DNA of 64,000 nucleotides from Verrucomicrobiota bacterium (lineage in GTDB: Bacteria; Verrucomicrobiota; Verrucomicrobiia; Opitutales; Opitutaceae): positions 62,001 through 126,000 of the forward strand of contig JAEWQP010000030.1 of NCBI GenBank assembly GCA_023399155.1. Direction: 5' to 3'. Positions 44,249 to 52,876 of this stretch are shown here, one piece after another. The notes beneath the pieces were generated by a model. That model ran no database searches and was not told the DNA's origin. It saw only the letters and a program-made list of their open reading frames with translations. The translations under genes and the position numbers were made by a program. The stretch's first letter is position 1. Every line of letters starts with the position of its first letter.

Positions 44249-44662
44249 ATGAGCGACACACCATCCAGCCACGAACTCCCCGGACTTGCGGTCACGCTGG
44301 ACCGGCTGGAATACCGGTCTGGAGGCGGGAACATCCCGCCGGAGACGCCGCACATCTTCGTCTACCATCTCACCATCTGGAACAATTCCGATCGCCGGGT
44401 CATCCTGCTTGGCCGGAAATGGATCGTGGAGGGCGACGATGGTGACCGGGTGGTCGTCGAGGGCGACAAGATCGTGGGACACACGCCGGACCTCGCTCCG
44501 GGGGAGCACTTCTCCTACAACAGCTTCCATCTCGCCGGGGCCCGGGCGCGCGCGGAGGGCAGCTTCCACGGGGTCGATGCCGAAGGGCGGCACATCCACG
44601 TGCGAATACCGCCGTTCGACATGCGGGTCCCCGACGACGACGACCCGTCAGCTGAAGAATAA
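44249..44662 (+). CDS. apaG: ApaG/Co2+-Mg2+ efflux-associated domain protein
   Basis: Protein of 137 residues from ATG 44249, preceded by a good ribosome-binding site (GGGGAG, 4 bases upstream). The ApaG domain (about 10-125, immunoglobulin-like beta fold) shows VTLDRLEYRSGG, HIFVYHLTIWNNSD, VILLGRKWIVEG, GHTPDLAPGEHFSYNSF and an HIHVRIPPFDMRVP end. The acidic tail DDDDPSAEE is unusual. ApaG is linked in enterobacteria to Co2+ resistance and Ap4A metabolism; no biochemical role is certain. It lies between thiS and ppk. Confidence 0.93.
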   Translation: MSDTPSSHELPGLAVTLDRLEYRSGGGNIPPETPHIFVYHLTIWNNSDRRVILLGRKWIVEGDDGDRVVVEGDKIVGHTPDLAPGEHFSYNSFHLAGARARAEGSFHGVDAEGRHIHVRIPPFDMRVPDDDDPSAEE

Positions 44663-44788
44663 CCCCGAGGCCGGGCCGCGTGCCACGATTCGCGCGAGGC
44701 CCTCCGCTGGCGGGAGCGCGGTGGGAGTTTTTCCCTCGTTTCCTGCCGCGGGCCGCGCCACGGTTGTCATTTCGATCCACCGAAGACC

Positions 44789-46909
44789 ATGCGCCCCCGC
44801 GCACGCGCCCACTCCCCCACACCGGCTCAAGTCCACGGCAAGCTCCCGTACTTCAATCGCGAGCTCAGCTGGCTGGCATTCAACCGTCGTGTCCTGGATC
44901 TCGCGCGCTCGCCGTCCACGCCGCTGCTCGAGCGGCTGAAGTTTCTCGCGATTGTCAGCTCCAACCTCGACGAGTTCTTTGAGATCCGCGTCGCCGGGCT
45001 CATCCAGCAGGTCGACTCCGGGATCGACGATCCCTCCGCCGACGGACTGAGCCCGCGCGAGCAGCTGCGCCGGATCCACTCGGTCGTGGCCTCGCTGGTC
45101 GAGGACCAGAACACCATCTGGCTGCGCGAACTCGTTCCGGCGCTCGAGCGCGAGGGCATCTACTTCAAGTCCGGCCAGCAGCTCGACATCGCCGGCCTGC
45201 GCTGGGCCAAGCGCTACTTCGACACCGAGGTCTTCCCGGTGCTGACCCCGCTCGCGATCGACACGCTGCATCCGTTCCCCCACATCGCGAACAAGACGCA
45301 AACCCTCGTGGTCGCGATCGATTATCCGGATACAGCCGAGCACGAGAACCATCTCGCGCTGGTCACGATCCCCCGCGTGCTCCCGCGCGTGGTGCGCATC
45401 GGCGCGGGCCATCCGGAGGACCGCACGTTCATCTTCATCGGCGAGATCATCCGCCTCTTCGTCGGCAGCCTGTTCACCGGCTGCCGCGTCACCAGCGCGA
45501 AGATCTTCCGCATGACGCGCAACAGCGACCTCTACATCGACGAGGAGGAGGCGGAGAACCTGCTCAAGACGATCGAGACGGAACTGCGCAACCTCCGCCG
45601 CGGCGCCCCCGTGCGCCTCGAGGTCGAGGAGGGCATCGACGAGAACCTGTTCAAGGACCTGCTCGATCACATCGCGCTCCCCAACGAGTACACCTTCCGC
45701 GTGCCCGGCCCGATCAATCTCGCACGCGTCATGAGCGTGTACGACGCGGTCGACCGGCCGGACTTGAAGTTTCCCACCTTCGCTCCGGCACGGCCGGTCG
45801 AGCTCCAGCCCGGCCAGTCGATCTTCGAGCGCATCGCCGCCGGCGACATCCTCCTGCACCATCCCTACGAGACGTTCGACACGGTCGTGGAGTTCATCCA
45901 GGCCGCGGCGCACGACCCGCATGTCTGTGCGATCAAGCAGACGCTTTACCGCACCTCGGGCGACTCCCCGATCGTCAAGGCGCTCATCGAGGCCGCCCGT
46001 GCAGGAAAGCAGGTCACCGCGCTCATCGAGTTGAAGGCGCGGTTCGACGAGGCGAACAACATCCAGTGGGCCCGGCAGATGGAGGGGGCCGGCGTCCACG
46101 TCGTCTACGGCGTGGTCGGCCTGAAAGTTCACGCAAAAGTCTGCCTCGTCGTGCGCACGGAAGGCCGGGGCATGCGCCGATATGTTCACCTCGGCACAGG
46201 CAACTACAACCCGCGGACCGCGCGCCTCTACACCGATTTCAGCCTGCTCACCGCACGCCCGGAGCTCACGCGCGAGATCGCGCTGCTCTTCAACTCGCTC
46301 ACCAGCTTCGGGCGTCCGCCGAAGTTCCGCCACCTGCTGGTCGCGCCCTACAACCTGCGCAGCGACCTCATCGCCCGCATCGACCGCGAGGCAAGGCATG
46401 CGGCGGCGGGCCGTCCGGCCCACATCCTGGTCCAGGTCAACAGCCTGATCGACCGCGGGGTGATCGACGCGCTCTACGCCGCCTCGCGCGCCGGCGTGAA
46501 GGTCGAGTTGATCGTCCGGGGCATCTGCGGGATCGTGCCGGGGGTCGCCGGACTGAGCGAGAACATCACCGTGCGCAGCATCGTCGGCCGCTTCCTCGAG
46601 CACGCCCGTGTGTATTATTTCGGCAACGACAAGCACCCCGAGCTCTTCCTGGCGAGCGCCGACTGGATGCCGCGCAACCTGTTCCGGCGCGTCGAGATCG
46701 CGTTTCCGATCGACGACCCGGCTCTCCGCGCCCGGATCCTCGGCGATTACCTGCCGACGCTGCTGGCAGACAACACCGCCGCGCGGGAACTCCAGGCAAA
46801 CGGCGCCTACGAGCCGGTGTCGAGCAACGGCACCCGCCGCCCGCTCTCCGCCCACGAGGCGTTCATCGCCCGCGCCTCCGCCGTCGGCCGGGGTCCCGAG
46901 GGCGCATAG
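44789..46909 (+). CDS. ppk1: Polyphosphate kinase 1
   Basis: Enzyme of 706 residues making inorganic polyphosphate from ATP. The four-domain layout is visible: N-terminal FNRELSWLAFNRRVL, the head domain with PVLTPLAIDTLHPFPHI, and two phospholipase-D-like C domains. The autophosphorylated His is His448 in LKVHAKVCLV; the second site is HPELFLASADWMPRN near 610-625, followed by RRVEIAFPI. The RTGDSPIV-type segment is RTSGDSPIVKAL. It converges on the arsR gene. A Ppx/GppA-family phosphatase at 13.9 kb may act on the product. Confidence 0.96.
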   Translation: MRPRARAHSPTPAQVHGKLPYFNRELSWLAFNRRVLDLARSPSTPLLERLKFLAIVSSNLDEFFEIRVAGLIQQVDSGIDDPSADGLSPREQLRRIHSVVASLVEDQNTIWLRELVPALEREGIYFKSGQQLDIAGLRWAKRYFDTEVFPVLTPLAIDTLHPFPHIANKTQTLVVAIDYPDTAEHENHLALVTIPRVLPRVVRIGAGHPEDRTFIFIGEIIRLFVGSLFTGCRVTSAKIFRMTRNSDLYIDEEEAENLLKTIETELRNLRRGAPVRLEVEEGIDENLFKDLLDHIALPNEYTFRVPGPINLARVMSVYDAVDRPDLKFPTFAPARPVELQPGQSIFERIAAGDILLHHPYETFDTVVEFIQAAAHDPHVCAIKQTLYRTSGDSPIVKALIEAARAGKQVTALIELKARFDEANNIQWARQMEGAGVHVVYGVVGLKVHAKVCLVVRTEGRGMRRYVHLGTGNYNPRTARLYTDFSLLTARPELTREIALLFNSLTSFGRPPKFRHLLVAPYNLRSDLIARIDREARHAAAGRPAHILVQVNSLIDRGVIDALYAASRAGVKVELIVRGICGIVPGVAGLSENITVRSIVGRFLEHARVYYFGNDKHPELFLASADWMPRNLFRRVEIAFPIDDPALRARILGDYLPTLLADNTAARELQANGAYEPVSSNGTRRPLSAHEAFIARASAVGRGPEGA

Positions 46910-46963
46910 CCGGTCCAGGTCGGTCGGCGCACTGCCAGGCCGCCCCTGACCGGGGCCGCGCCC

Positions 46964-47287
46964 CTATGTCAGGGCTTTTGCTTGCGCGTCCAAGTGCTTC
47001 TTCAAACTGCCGCAGACCATGTCGCACATGTTGAAGATGCTCGGATCTGCGATGGCATAGAAGACGTTAAGACCCTGCTTGCGCCGCTTGAGCAGGCCCA
47101 CAGCCGTGAGGACCTGGAGATGCTTCGAGATGTTGGCCTGGCTGGTCCGGTGCTCCGCGACCAGTTCCGTGACCGTGCGCTCGCCGGCCTGGAGCGACAT
47201 CAGCAGCCGCAGACGCAGCGGCTCCCCCATGGCGCGAAAGCGCTGGGCGACGAGTTCGAGCGTGGCGGGCGTCAGGCTCCTGGCCAT
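46964..47287 (-). CDS. ArsR-family transcriptional repressor
   Basis: Winged-helix regulator of 107 residues from ATG 47287. The DNA-binding part is RLRLLMSLQAGERTVTELVAE, then SQANISKHLQVLTAVGLLKRRKQG and the wing NVFYAIAD. It lacks an N-terminal Cys in helix 2, so the canonical SqrR/BigR persulfide pair is incomplete, but it has Cys88 and Cys92 (CDMVC) in the C-terminal helix, a position used for metal or thiol sensing in some ArsR proteins. It is divergent from a DUF2892-efflux-rhodanese block and shares its promoter, where three CATATA half-sites lie. It likely represses both directions. Confidence 0.92.
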   Translation of the reverse strand: MARSLTPATLELVAQRFRAMGEPLRLRLLMSLQAGERTVTELVAEHRTSQANISKHLQVLTAVGLLKRRKQGLNVFYAIADPSIFNMCDMVCGSLKKHLDAQAKALT

Positions 47288-47316
47288 GGACGGCAAAAGA
47301 ACCGCAGAGCGTGCGC

Positions 47317-47346
47317 TTGACAACCTCAATGGCATATAACTATATG
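47317..47346 (+). promoter_or_regulatory. Sigma-70-like promoter for the DUF2892 gene
   Basis: A perfect TTGACA at 47317-47322 is followed after 18 bases by TATATG at 47341-47346. The -10 box is part of the operator palindromes, so binding there would block the promoter. Confidence 0.6.
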
Positions 47347-47356
47347 GTCATATAGT
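47333..47356. promoter_or_regulatory. Three-half-site operator, ArsR-type
   Basis: CATATA (47333-47338), TATATG (47341-47346) and CATATA (47349-47354) alternate in orientation at exact 8-base spacing. They form two overlapping perfect palindromes, 47333-47346 and 47339-47356 (the latter ACTATATG-GT-CATATAGT). The site lies between arsR and the divergent DUF2892 gene. Confidence 0.7.
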
Positions 47357-47393
47357 CTTGCTTTCGTCAATCACCAAACCCACTCACGTCGCC

Positions 47394-47621
47394 ATGTCCA
47401 ACGAGCTTCGTCTTCGTGTCTTCGCCGGCATCATGATCCTGATCAGCGTCGCGCTGGTCCACTTCGTCAGCCCCTGGTGGCTGCTCTTCACCGCCTTCAT
47501 CGGTCTGAACCTGATCCAGTCGGCCCTCACCGGCTTCTGCCCGCCGCTCTGGATCATGCGCAAGATCTGGCCCGAAACCGACATCGCTTGCAGCACCTCC
47601 ACGAAGCCTGCGGTTCGCTGA
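47394..47621 (+). CDS. DUF2892 (YgaP-type) membrane protein
   Basis: Small membrane protein of 75 residues with two hydrophobic helices (about 9-26 and 30-48) and the DUF2892 ending TGFCPPLWIMRKIWP. In YgaP this domain is fused to a rhodanese and helps move sulfur species across the membrane; here a separate membrane-anchored rhodanese lies five kilobases downstream in the same block. The conserved Cys of GFCP is present. It is the first gene behind the operator, so it is most directly controlled. Confidence 0.88.
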   Translation: MSNELRLRVFAGIMILISVALVHFVSPWWLLFTAFIGLNLIQSALTGFCPPLWIMRKIWPETDIACSTSTKPAVR

Positions 47622-47738
47622 CCGAACTGAAGAAACCGCAGTTTCGGCGCCGCTTTCCCGGCCGGCATCCCGTCACCAGCCAGCACATACACTCACCGGC
47701 GCGAAACCACGTTTGCCCCTCCCCAGCCGCTCATCACC

Positions 47739-48764
47739 ATGCCCATGACTCGTACCCACGCGCTGATCCTCTCCCTCCTCCTCGCCCTGCCTCTGCTGGG
47801 CTGCGGGCGCGAGGCACCATCCGTACCCGCGGGGCCGGCCGGGCCGAAAGTCGACGTCGCCGCGGCCGTGGTGGAGCGCCGCACGACCCCGCGCACGGTC
47901 GAGGTGCCGGGCACGATCCGACCCGTCGATCACGCCACGCTGGCTTCCAAGGTGATGGGTACGGTCGAGGGGGTCTCGATCACGTTGGGCCAGCGCGTGA
48001 CTCGCGGGGACGTCCTCCTCCGGATCTCCGCGGCCGAGATCGACGCCCGCGTCGCCCAGGCGGAAGCGCGCCTTGAGCAGGTCACTCGCGACTACGAACG
48101 CGAACGGGGTTTGTTCGCCGAGGGCGCGAGCACCGACGCCGTGGTCCGATCGCTCGAGTCGGAACAACGCGCCGCCCGCGCCGGCGTGACCGAGGCGCGC
48201 ACGATGCTCGGTTATACGCAGATCACCGCGCCGTTCGACGGCGTGATCTCGGCGCGCCCGGTGAACGAGGGCGATCTCGCCTCGCCCGGCGTCCCGCTGG
48301 TCGAAATCGAGGGTACAGGCCGGCTCCGTGTGGAAACGGAAGTGCCGGAGTCGCTCGGCCTCATCGCGCCCGGGACACCCGTCGAGATCCGCGTCGCGGG
48401 CCAGGCGTTCACCGGTACGCTGGCCGAGATATCCGGCACGGCCGATTCACAGTCGCGCACGGTGTTCGCCAAGATCGACCTTCCCGCCGATGTCCCGGTC
48501 CGCTCCGGACAGTTCGTGCGCGCAAGCTTTCCCGCCGGCGAGAGCGAGTCCTTGGTCATTCCGGCCTCCGCGATCACGCTGTTCGGCCAGATGGAGCGCG
48601 TCTTCGTCGTCGAGAACGGCCGCGCCACGCTTCGCCTCGTGCGAACCGGGGCCCGTCGCGGCGACTTGGTCGAGGTCCTCGCCGGCCTCGCTGACGGCGA
48701 GCGCGTCATCACGTCGGTTCCCGCCGATCTCCGGGACGGACAGCCCGTGGAGGTCCGCCCATGA
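47739..48764 (+). CDS. RND efflux periplasmic adaptor (lipoprotein)
   Basis: Membrane-fusion protein of 341 residues. The lipobox LLGC places acylation at Cys22. Lipoyl halves are VMGTVEGVSITLGQRVTRGDVLLRI and YTQITAPFDGVISARPVNEGDLAS, seen as short motifs, joined by a helical hairpin (about 95-150). A beta-barrel (about 175-260) and membrane-proximal domain follow. A second in-frame ATG two codons later (47745) is an alternative start. Its stop overlaps the RND pump start by four bases (ATGA), so adaptor and pump are coupled. It is the partner of that pump; no TolC-like gene is seen here. Confidence 0.92.
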   Translation: MPMTRTHALILSLLLALPLLGCGREAPSVPAGPAGPKVDVAAAVVERRTTPRTVEVPGTIRPVDHATLASKVMGTVEGVSITLGQRVTRGDVLLRISAAEIDARVAQAEARLEQVTRDYERERGLFAEGASTDAVVRSLESEQRAARAGVTEARTMLGYTQITAPFDGVISARPVNEGDLASPGVPLVEIEGTGRLRVETEVPESLGLIAPGTPVEIRVAGQAFTGTLAEISGTADSQSRTVFAKIDLPADVPVRSGQFVRASFPAGESESLVIPASAITLFGQMERVFVVENGRATLRLVRTGARRGDLVEVLAGLADGERVITSVPADLRDGQPVEVRP

Positions 48765-51700
48765 GCGTCGCTCACCCCTCCTCCCCGGGAGAGAGCCACG
48801 GGCCGGCCCAGGTGAGCCGCGGCTTCGCCGGTCGCCTGGCGGCCTTGTTCATCGACTCGCGGCTCACGCCCATCGCGATCGCCGCCTCGATCCTGCTCGG
48901 CCTCTTCGCCGTGATCATGCTCCCCCGCGAGGAGGAGCCCCAGATCAAGGTGCCGATGATTGACGTGATGGTCTCCATGCCCGGCTCGCCCGCCGCCGAA
49001 GTGGAGAACCGCGTCACACGCCCGATGGAGAAGCTCCTCTGGGAGATACCGGATGTTGAATACATCTACTCCACGTCGAACCCGGGCGGCGCGATGACGA
49101 TCGTGCGGTTCAAGGTCGGCACCGACCTCGAGTCGGCGCTGGTGCGCCTGAACCAGAAGCTGCAGACGAATTTCGACCGCATCCCGCCCGGCGTGAGCTT
49201 CCCGCTGATCAAGCCGCGCACGATCGACGACGTTCCCGTGCTCGCGCTCACCCTGCACAGCGCCACCCACGATCACTTCACCCTGCGCCGCCTCGCCGCG
49301 CAGCTCGACGACGAGGTCAAATCCATCCCGCAGGTCGCCGAGACCACGCTCATCGGGGGCGTACGGCGTGCGGTCCGCGTGCAGCTCGATCCCGCCGCAC
49401 TCGCCTCCCGCCGGCTCAGCGCCACCGCCCTCATCCCTGCCCTCCAGGCCGCCAACCGTCGGTCCCAGACCGGCTCGCTGCCTTCGGCAAACAACGAGAT
49501 TCTCCTGGAGACCGGCACGTTCCTGCGCGATCCCGACGACGTCGGCGCGGTCGTGGCGGGCGTGTTCGAGGGGCGTCCCGTCTACCTGCGCGACGTGGCC
49601 CGCATCATCGACGGTCCCGAGGAGCCCGCCAACTACGTGCTCTTCAGCGCCGGTGCCGGTGGCACCGCTTCCCCGCACGCCTCATCCCGGGATCCCCGCT
49701 CCACGGCGACGACCGAGGCGGCGGTGACGCTTTCCGTCGCCAAACGGCCCGGGGCCAACGCGATCACCGTCGTCGAGCACGTGCTGCGCAAGGTCGACGG
49801 CCTGCGCGGCACACTCATCCCGGGTGACGTCGGCGTGTCAGTGACGCGCGATTACGGGCACACCGCCGCGGAAAAATCGAACGAACTGCTCCTGCACATG
49901 GGCATCGCGGTGTTCGGCGTCGCGATCCTCATCCTCCTCTTCCTCGGCTGGCGCGAATCGCTGGTGGTTCTGCTTGCGATCCCCTCGACCCTGGCCCTGA
50001 CGCTGCTGGTGTTTTACCTTTACGGATACACGCTCAACCGCATCACGCTCTTTGCGCTGATCTTCTCGATCGGGATCCTCGTGGACGACGCGATCGTGGT
50101 CGTGGAGAACATCGTTCGCCACGTGAGGATGCCCTCCGCCGCGCGCAAGGGCATCGTCCAGGCCGCGCTCGATGCGGTCGACGAAGTGGGCAACCCGACG
50201 ATCCTCGCCACCTGGGCGGTGATCGGGGCCATCCTGCCGATGGCCTTCGTCGGCGGATTGATGGGGCCCTACATGCGCCCGATCCCGATCGGCTCCAGCG
50301 CGGCCATGCTCTTCTCGCTGGTGATCGCCTTCACCGTCACTCCGTGGGCCGCCATCCGCATCCTGCGCCGCAAGGCCGCACGCGCCACGTCGCCGGCCTC
50401 GACGCCCGCCCCCTCCGCACAACGTCATTCATTGGAGGACATTCCGTCCAGCGAGTCCGCCGCCGCAGTCGAACGTCATTCATTAGAAGACAATTCCAGC
50501 GGGCACGGATCTCACGCGACGGAGGATAACGTGTCCGAGGACGATCATGCCCCCAACGACTGGTCGACGCGTCTTTATCACCGCGTGATGGATCCGCTGT
50601 TGGATCGCGCCCGCTGGCGCTGGGCGTTTCTCGCCAGCATCGCGGGGCTGCTGCTCGCGTCGATGGCGATGGTTGGCATCGGCTGGGTGAAGGTGAAGAT
50701 GCTTCCCTTCGACAACAAGTCGGAGTTTCAGGTGATTTTGAATACACCCGAGGGCACGACCCTCGAGCAGACGGCCGCGATCGCCCAGGAAATGGCGGCA
50801 GCGCTGCGCGGTGAGCCGGAGGTGCGGGACCTCCAGATCTACGCCGGCACGGCGTCGCCCTTCAACTTCAACGGGCTGGTGCGTCACTACTTCATGCGGC
50901 GCGGCCCGAACGTCGCCGACATCCAGGTAAACCTCGTGGGCAAGGACGCACGCTCGGGACAGAGCCACGACATCGCCGTGCGCTTGCGGCCGCGGCTGGC
51001 CGAGATCGCGAGGCGCCATGGCGCCGCCGTCGCCGTCGCCGAGGTGCCGCCGGGTCCGCCCGTCCTCCAGACCATCGTGGCCGAGATCTACGGGCCCGAC
51101 GATGCGTCGCGGCTGGCGCTGGCCCGGCGCGTGCGCTCGGTGATGGAGGGTTCGCCCGGCGTGGTGGACATCGACTGGTACATCGAGGACCAGCAGCCGA
51201 AGGCCCGCTTCATCGTGGACAAGGAGAAGGCCGCCTTTCACGACGTCAGCGACGAGGCGATCACACAGACCCTACAGCTCGCCGCCGCCGGCCTGGGGGT
51301 CGACCTGCTGCACGTGGAGGCCGACCGGGAGGACGTGCCGATCACCTTCGAGCTTCCACGCTCCGCCAAGGGCGCGCCGGAGGACCTGCTGGCGCTGCAG
51401 GTCCGCAACGACCGCGAACCGGAGTCGCGACTCGTCCCATTGAGCGAACTCGTGCGCATCGAGCGGACGCTCGGTGAGCGCAACCGCTACCGCAAGAACC
51501 TCAAGCCGGTGACCTACATCACGGCCGACGTCGCGGGCGAAGTCGAGAGTCCCGTCTACGCCATCCTGGCGATGAACCGCGAGCTCGCGAAGATCGATGC
51601 GCGCGAGTTCGGCGGCAGCGCGCCGGAGTTCACGATCTACAACGCCGCGATGCCCTTTGACGACCGCGAGCCGTCGATGAAGTGGGACGGCGAATGGCAG

Positions 51701-52192
51701 ATCACGCTCGAGGTCTTCCGCGACCTCGGCCTGGCCTTCGCGGCGGTGCTCGTGATGATCTACATGCTCATGGTGGGCTGGTTCAAGAACTACACCACGC
51801 CGCTTGTCGTGATGGCGGCGATACCGTTCTCGCTCATCGGCATCCTGCCCGCGCACTGGGCGATGGGCGCATTCTTCACCGCCACCTCGATGATCGGATT
51901 CATGGCCGGCGCCGGGATCGTCGTGCGCAATTCGATCATCCTGGTCGATTTCATCGAACTGCGCCGCTCCCACGGTCTGACGCTGCGCGACGCCGTGGTC
52001 GAGGCGGGTGCCGTGCGCTTCCGCCCGATGCTGCTCACCGCGCTCGCGGTCGTCGTGGGCGCCGCCGTGATCCTGGCCGATCCGATCTTCCAGGGCCTGG
52101 CGATCAGCCTCATGTTCGGCGAGATCGCCTCGCTCCTCATCAGCCGCATGGCCGTGCCTGTGCTGTACTTCATGGTCAACCGCGCGCGGTAG
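48761..52192 (+). CDS. RND-family efflux pump inner-membrane component
   Basis: Transporter of 1143 residues with 12 helices and two large periplasmic loops, like AcrB/MdtB. Helix 4 keeps the proton-relay pair in GILVDDAIVVVENIV, and helix 10 has GAGIVVRNSIILVDF, with Arg-Asn where HAE1 pumps have Gly-Lys-Asn. Residues about 545-600, the cytoplasmic link between the two halves, are enlarged and contain the duplicated RHSLED peptide. That link uses codons such as TTA and GAA that are rare in the rest of the gene. Substrate is unknown; the sulfur-related neighbours hint at thiol or sulfur species. Confidence 0.94.
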   Translation: MSVAHPSSPGESHGPAQVSRGFAGRLAALFIDSRLTPIAIAASILLGLFAVIMLPREEEPQIKVPMIDVMVSMPGSPAAEVENRVTRPMEKLLWEIPDVEYIYSTSNPGGAMTIVRFKVGTDLESALVRLNQKLQTNFDRIPPGVSFPLIKPRTIDDVPVLALTLHSATHDHFTLRRLAAQLDDEVKSIPQVAETTLIGGVRRAVRVQLDPAALASRRLSATALIPALQAANRRSQTGSLPSANNEILLETGTFLRDPDDVGAVVAGVFEGRPVYLRDVARIIDGPEEPANYVLFSAGAGGTASPHASSRDPRSTATTEAAVTLSVAKRPGANAITVVEHVLRKVDGLRGTLIPGDVGVSVTRDYGHTAAEKSNELLLHMGIAVFGVAILILLFLGWRESLVVLLAIPSTLALTLLVFYLYGYTLNRITLFALIFSIGILVDDAIVVVENIVRHVRMPSAARKGIVQAALDAVDEVGNPTILATWAVIGAILPMAFVGGLMGPYMRPIPIGSSAAMLFSLVIAFTVTPWAAIRILRRKAARATSPASTPAPSAQRHSLEDIPSSESAAAVERHSLEDNSSGHGSHATEDNVSEDDHAPNDWSTRLYHRVMDPLLDRARWRWAFLASIAGLLLASMAMVGIGWVKVKMLPFDNKSEFQVILNTPEGTTLEQTAAIAQEMAAALRGEPEVRDLQIYAGTASPFNFNGLVRHYFMRRGPNVADIQVNLVGKDARSGQSHDIAVRLRPRLAEIARRHGAAVAVAEVPPGPPVLQTIVAEIYGPDDASRLALARRVRSVMEGSPGVVDIDWYIEDQQPKARFIVDKEKAAFHDVSDEAITQTLQLAAAGLGVDLLHVEADREDVPITFELPRSAKGAPEDLLALQVRNDREPESRLVPLSELVRIERTLGERNRYRKNLKPVTYITADVAGEVESPVYAILAMNRELAKIDAREFGGSAPEFTIYNAAMPFDDREPSMKWDGEWQITLEVFRDLGLAFAAVLVMIYMLMVGWFKNYTTPLVVMAAIPFSLIGILPAHWAMGAFFTATSMIGFMAGAGIVVRNSIILVDFIELRRSHGLTLRDAVVEAGAVRFRPMLLTALAVVVGAAVILADPIFQGLAISLMFGEIASLLISRMAVPVLYFMVNRAR
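50421..50497 (+). repeat. In-frame duplicated segment in the RND pump gene
   Basis: A segment starting AACGTCATTCATT occurs at 50421-50445 and, with small changes, at 50472-50497. Both copies encode RHSLED, but Leu and Glu use different codons (TTG GAG against TTA GAA). The local base composition is richer in A and T than the gene. Confidence 0.6.
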
Positions 52193-52210
52193 TGACGAAA
52201 GATCAGCTTT

Positions 52211-52449
52211 GAACCACAGAGGACACAGAGCACGGAAGGGAGAGTGTCCCATGCAGGGCCTCGCCTCCGGGGGAGCCGCGACCTGGTTCCGATCGACGCA
52301 TGTCACTTCACCAGAACCGCCGATCGACTCGAACCACGGCCGCAAAGAGGCGCAGAAGGCGCAAAGAGCGATCTGGTTCCAGGTGCGATCTCTGCGCCTT
52401 TTTCCGTCCCTCGGACCTTCCTCTGTGCCCTCCGTGACCTCTGTGGTTC
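52211..52449. repeat. CACAGAG-type nested inverted repeat
   Basis: The left end GAACCACAGAGGACACAGAG begins at 52211, and its reverse complement (CCTCTGTGGTTC) ends at 52449. The outer arms are about 30 bases long with gaps. Within it, GGCGCAAAGAGCGATC (near 52358-52373) pairs with GCGATCTCTGCGCC (near 52385-52398). It fills most of the gap between the RND pump and the rhodanese gene. Confidence 0.6.
52253..52279 (+). repeat. GAGGCCTC-type repeat, diverged copy
   Basis: GCAGGGCCTCGCCTCC, then a GGGGGAGCCGC end, resembles the copies at 53149, 53375 and 56036 with the central part rearranged. It lies within the CACAGAG-type element. Confidence 0.4.
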
Positions 52450-52474
52450 AAGTCCGCTCTTCATTCCCTTCAGC

Positions 52475-52876
52475 ATGTCCACGAATCAACTCGTCATCTT
52501 TGTCATTCTCGCAGCGCTCGTGCTGTTCGCGCTGCGTCCACTCTTCCTCGGAGGACCTCGTGTGACGGCCGCCGAGGCTCAGGCCCGCATCCAGGCCGGC
52601 TCGGCGGTGTTGGTCGACGTGCGCGAATCCGGCGAGTGGTCGGATGGCGTGGCCGGTCCGGCGGTGCTGCTCCCGATGAGCGACCTCCGCGGCGGCCGCG
52701 CGCAGTGGTCGGCATTTCTCGACGCGAACCGTGAGAAGGAACTCATTCTCTACTGCGCCTCGGGCATGCGGTCGGGCACGGTTGCTGCGGCCCTCAGGAA
52801 GGAAGGCTTCAAGACGGCCAACCTCGGTGGCTTTGGAACCTGGGCCGGCGCCGGATTGCCCGTGCGGAAGCCTTGA
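52475..52876 (+). CDS. Membrane-anchored rhodanese-like sulfurtransferase
   Basis: Protein of 133 residues from ATG 52475. One N-terminal transmembrane helix (about 6-24, LVIFVILAALVLFALRPLF) is followed by a single rhodanese domain. The active-site loop is YCASGMRSG with Cys94 as the persulfide-carrying residue; the CH2 segment VLVDVRESGEW is typical. The domain probably faces the cytoplasm or periplasm depending on topology, which cannot be read here. It ends the efflux block controlled from 47.3 kb, although the inverted repeat just upstream may partly insulate it. Confidence 0.93.
   Translation: MSTNQLVIFVILAALVLFALRPLFLGGPRVTAAEAQARIQAGSAVLVDVRESGEWSDGVAGPAVLLPMSDLRGGRAQWSAFLDANREKELILYCASGMRSGTVAAALRKEGFKTANLGGFGTWAGAGLPVRKP

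Noticed and set aside
44648..46855. 735-codon minus-strand frame opposite ppk1
   Set aside because: ppk1 has all catalytic motifs; the opposite frame has none.
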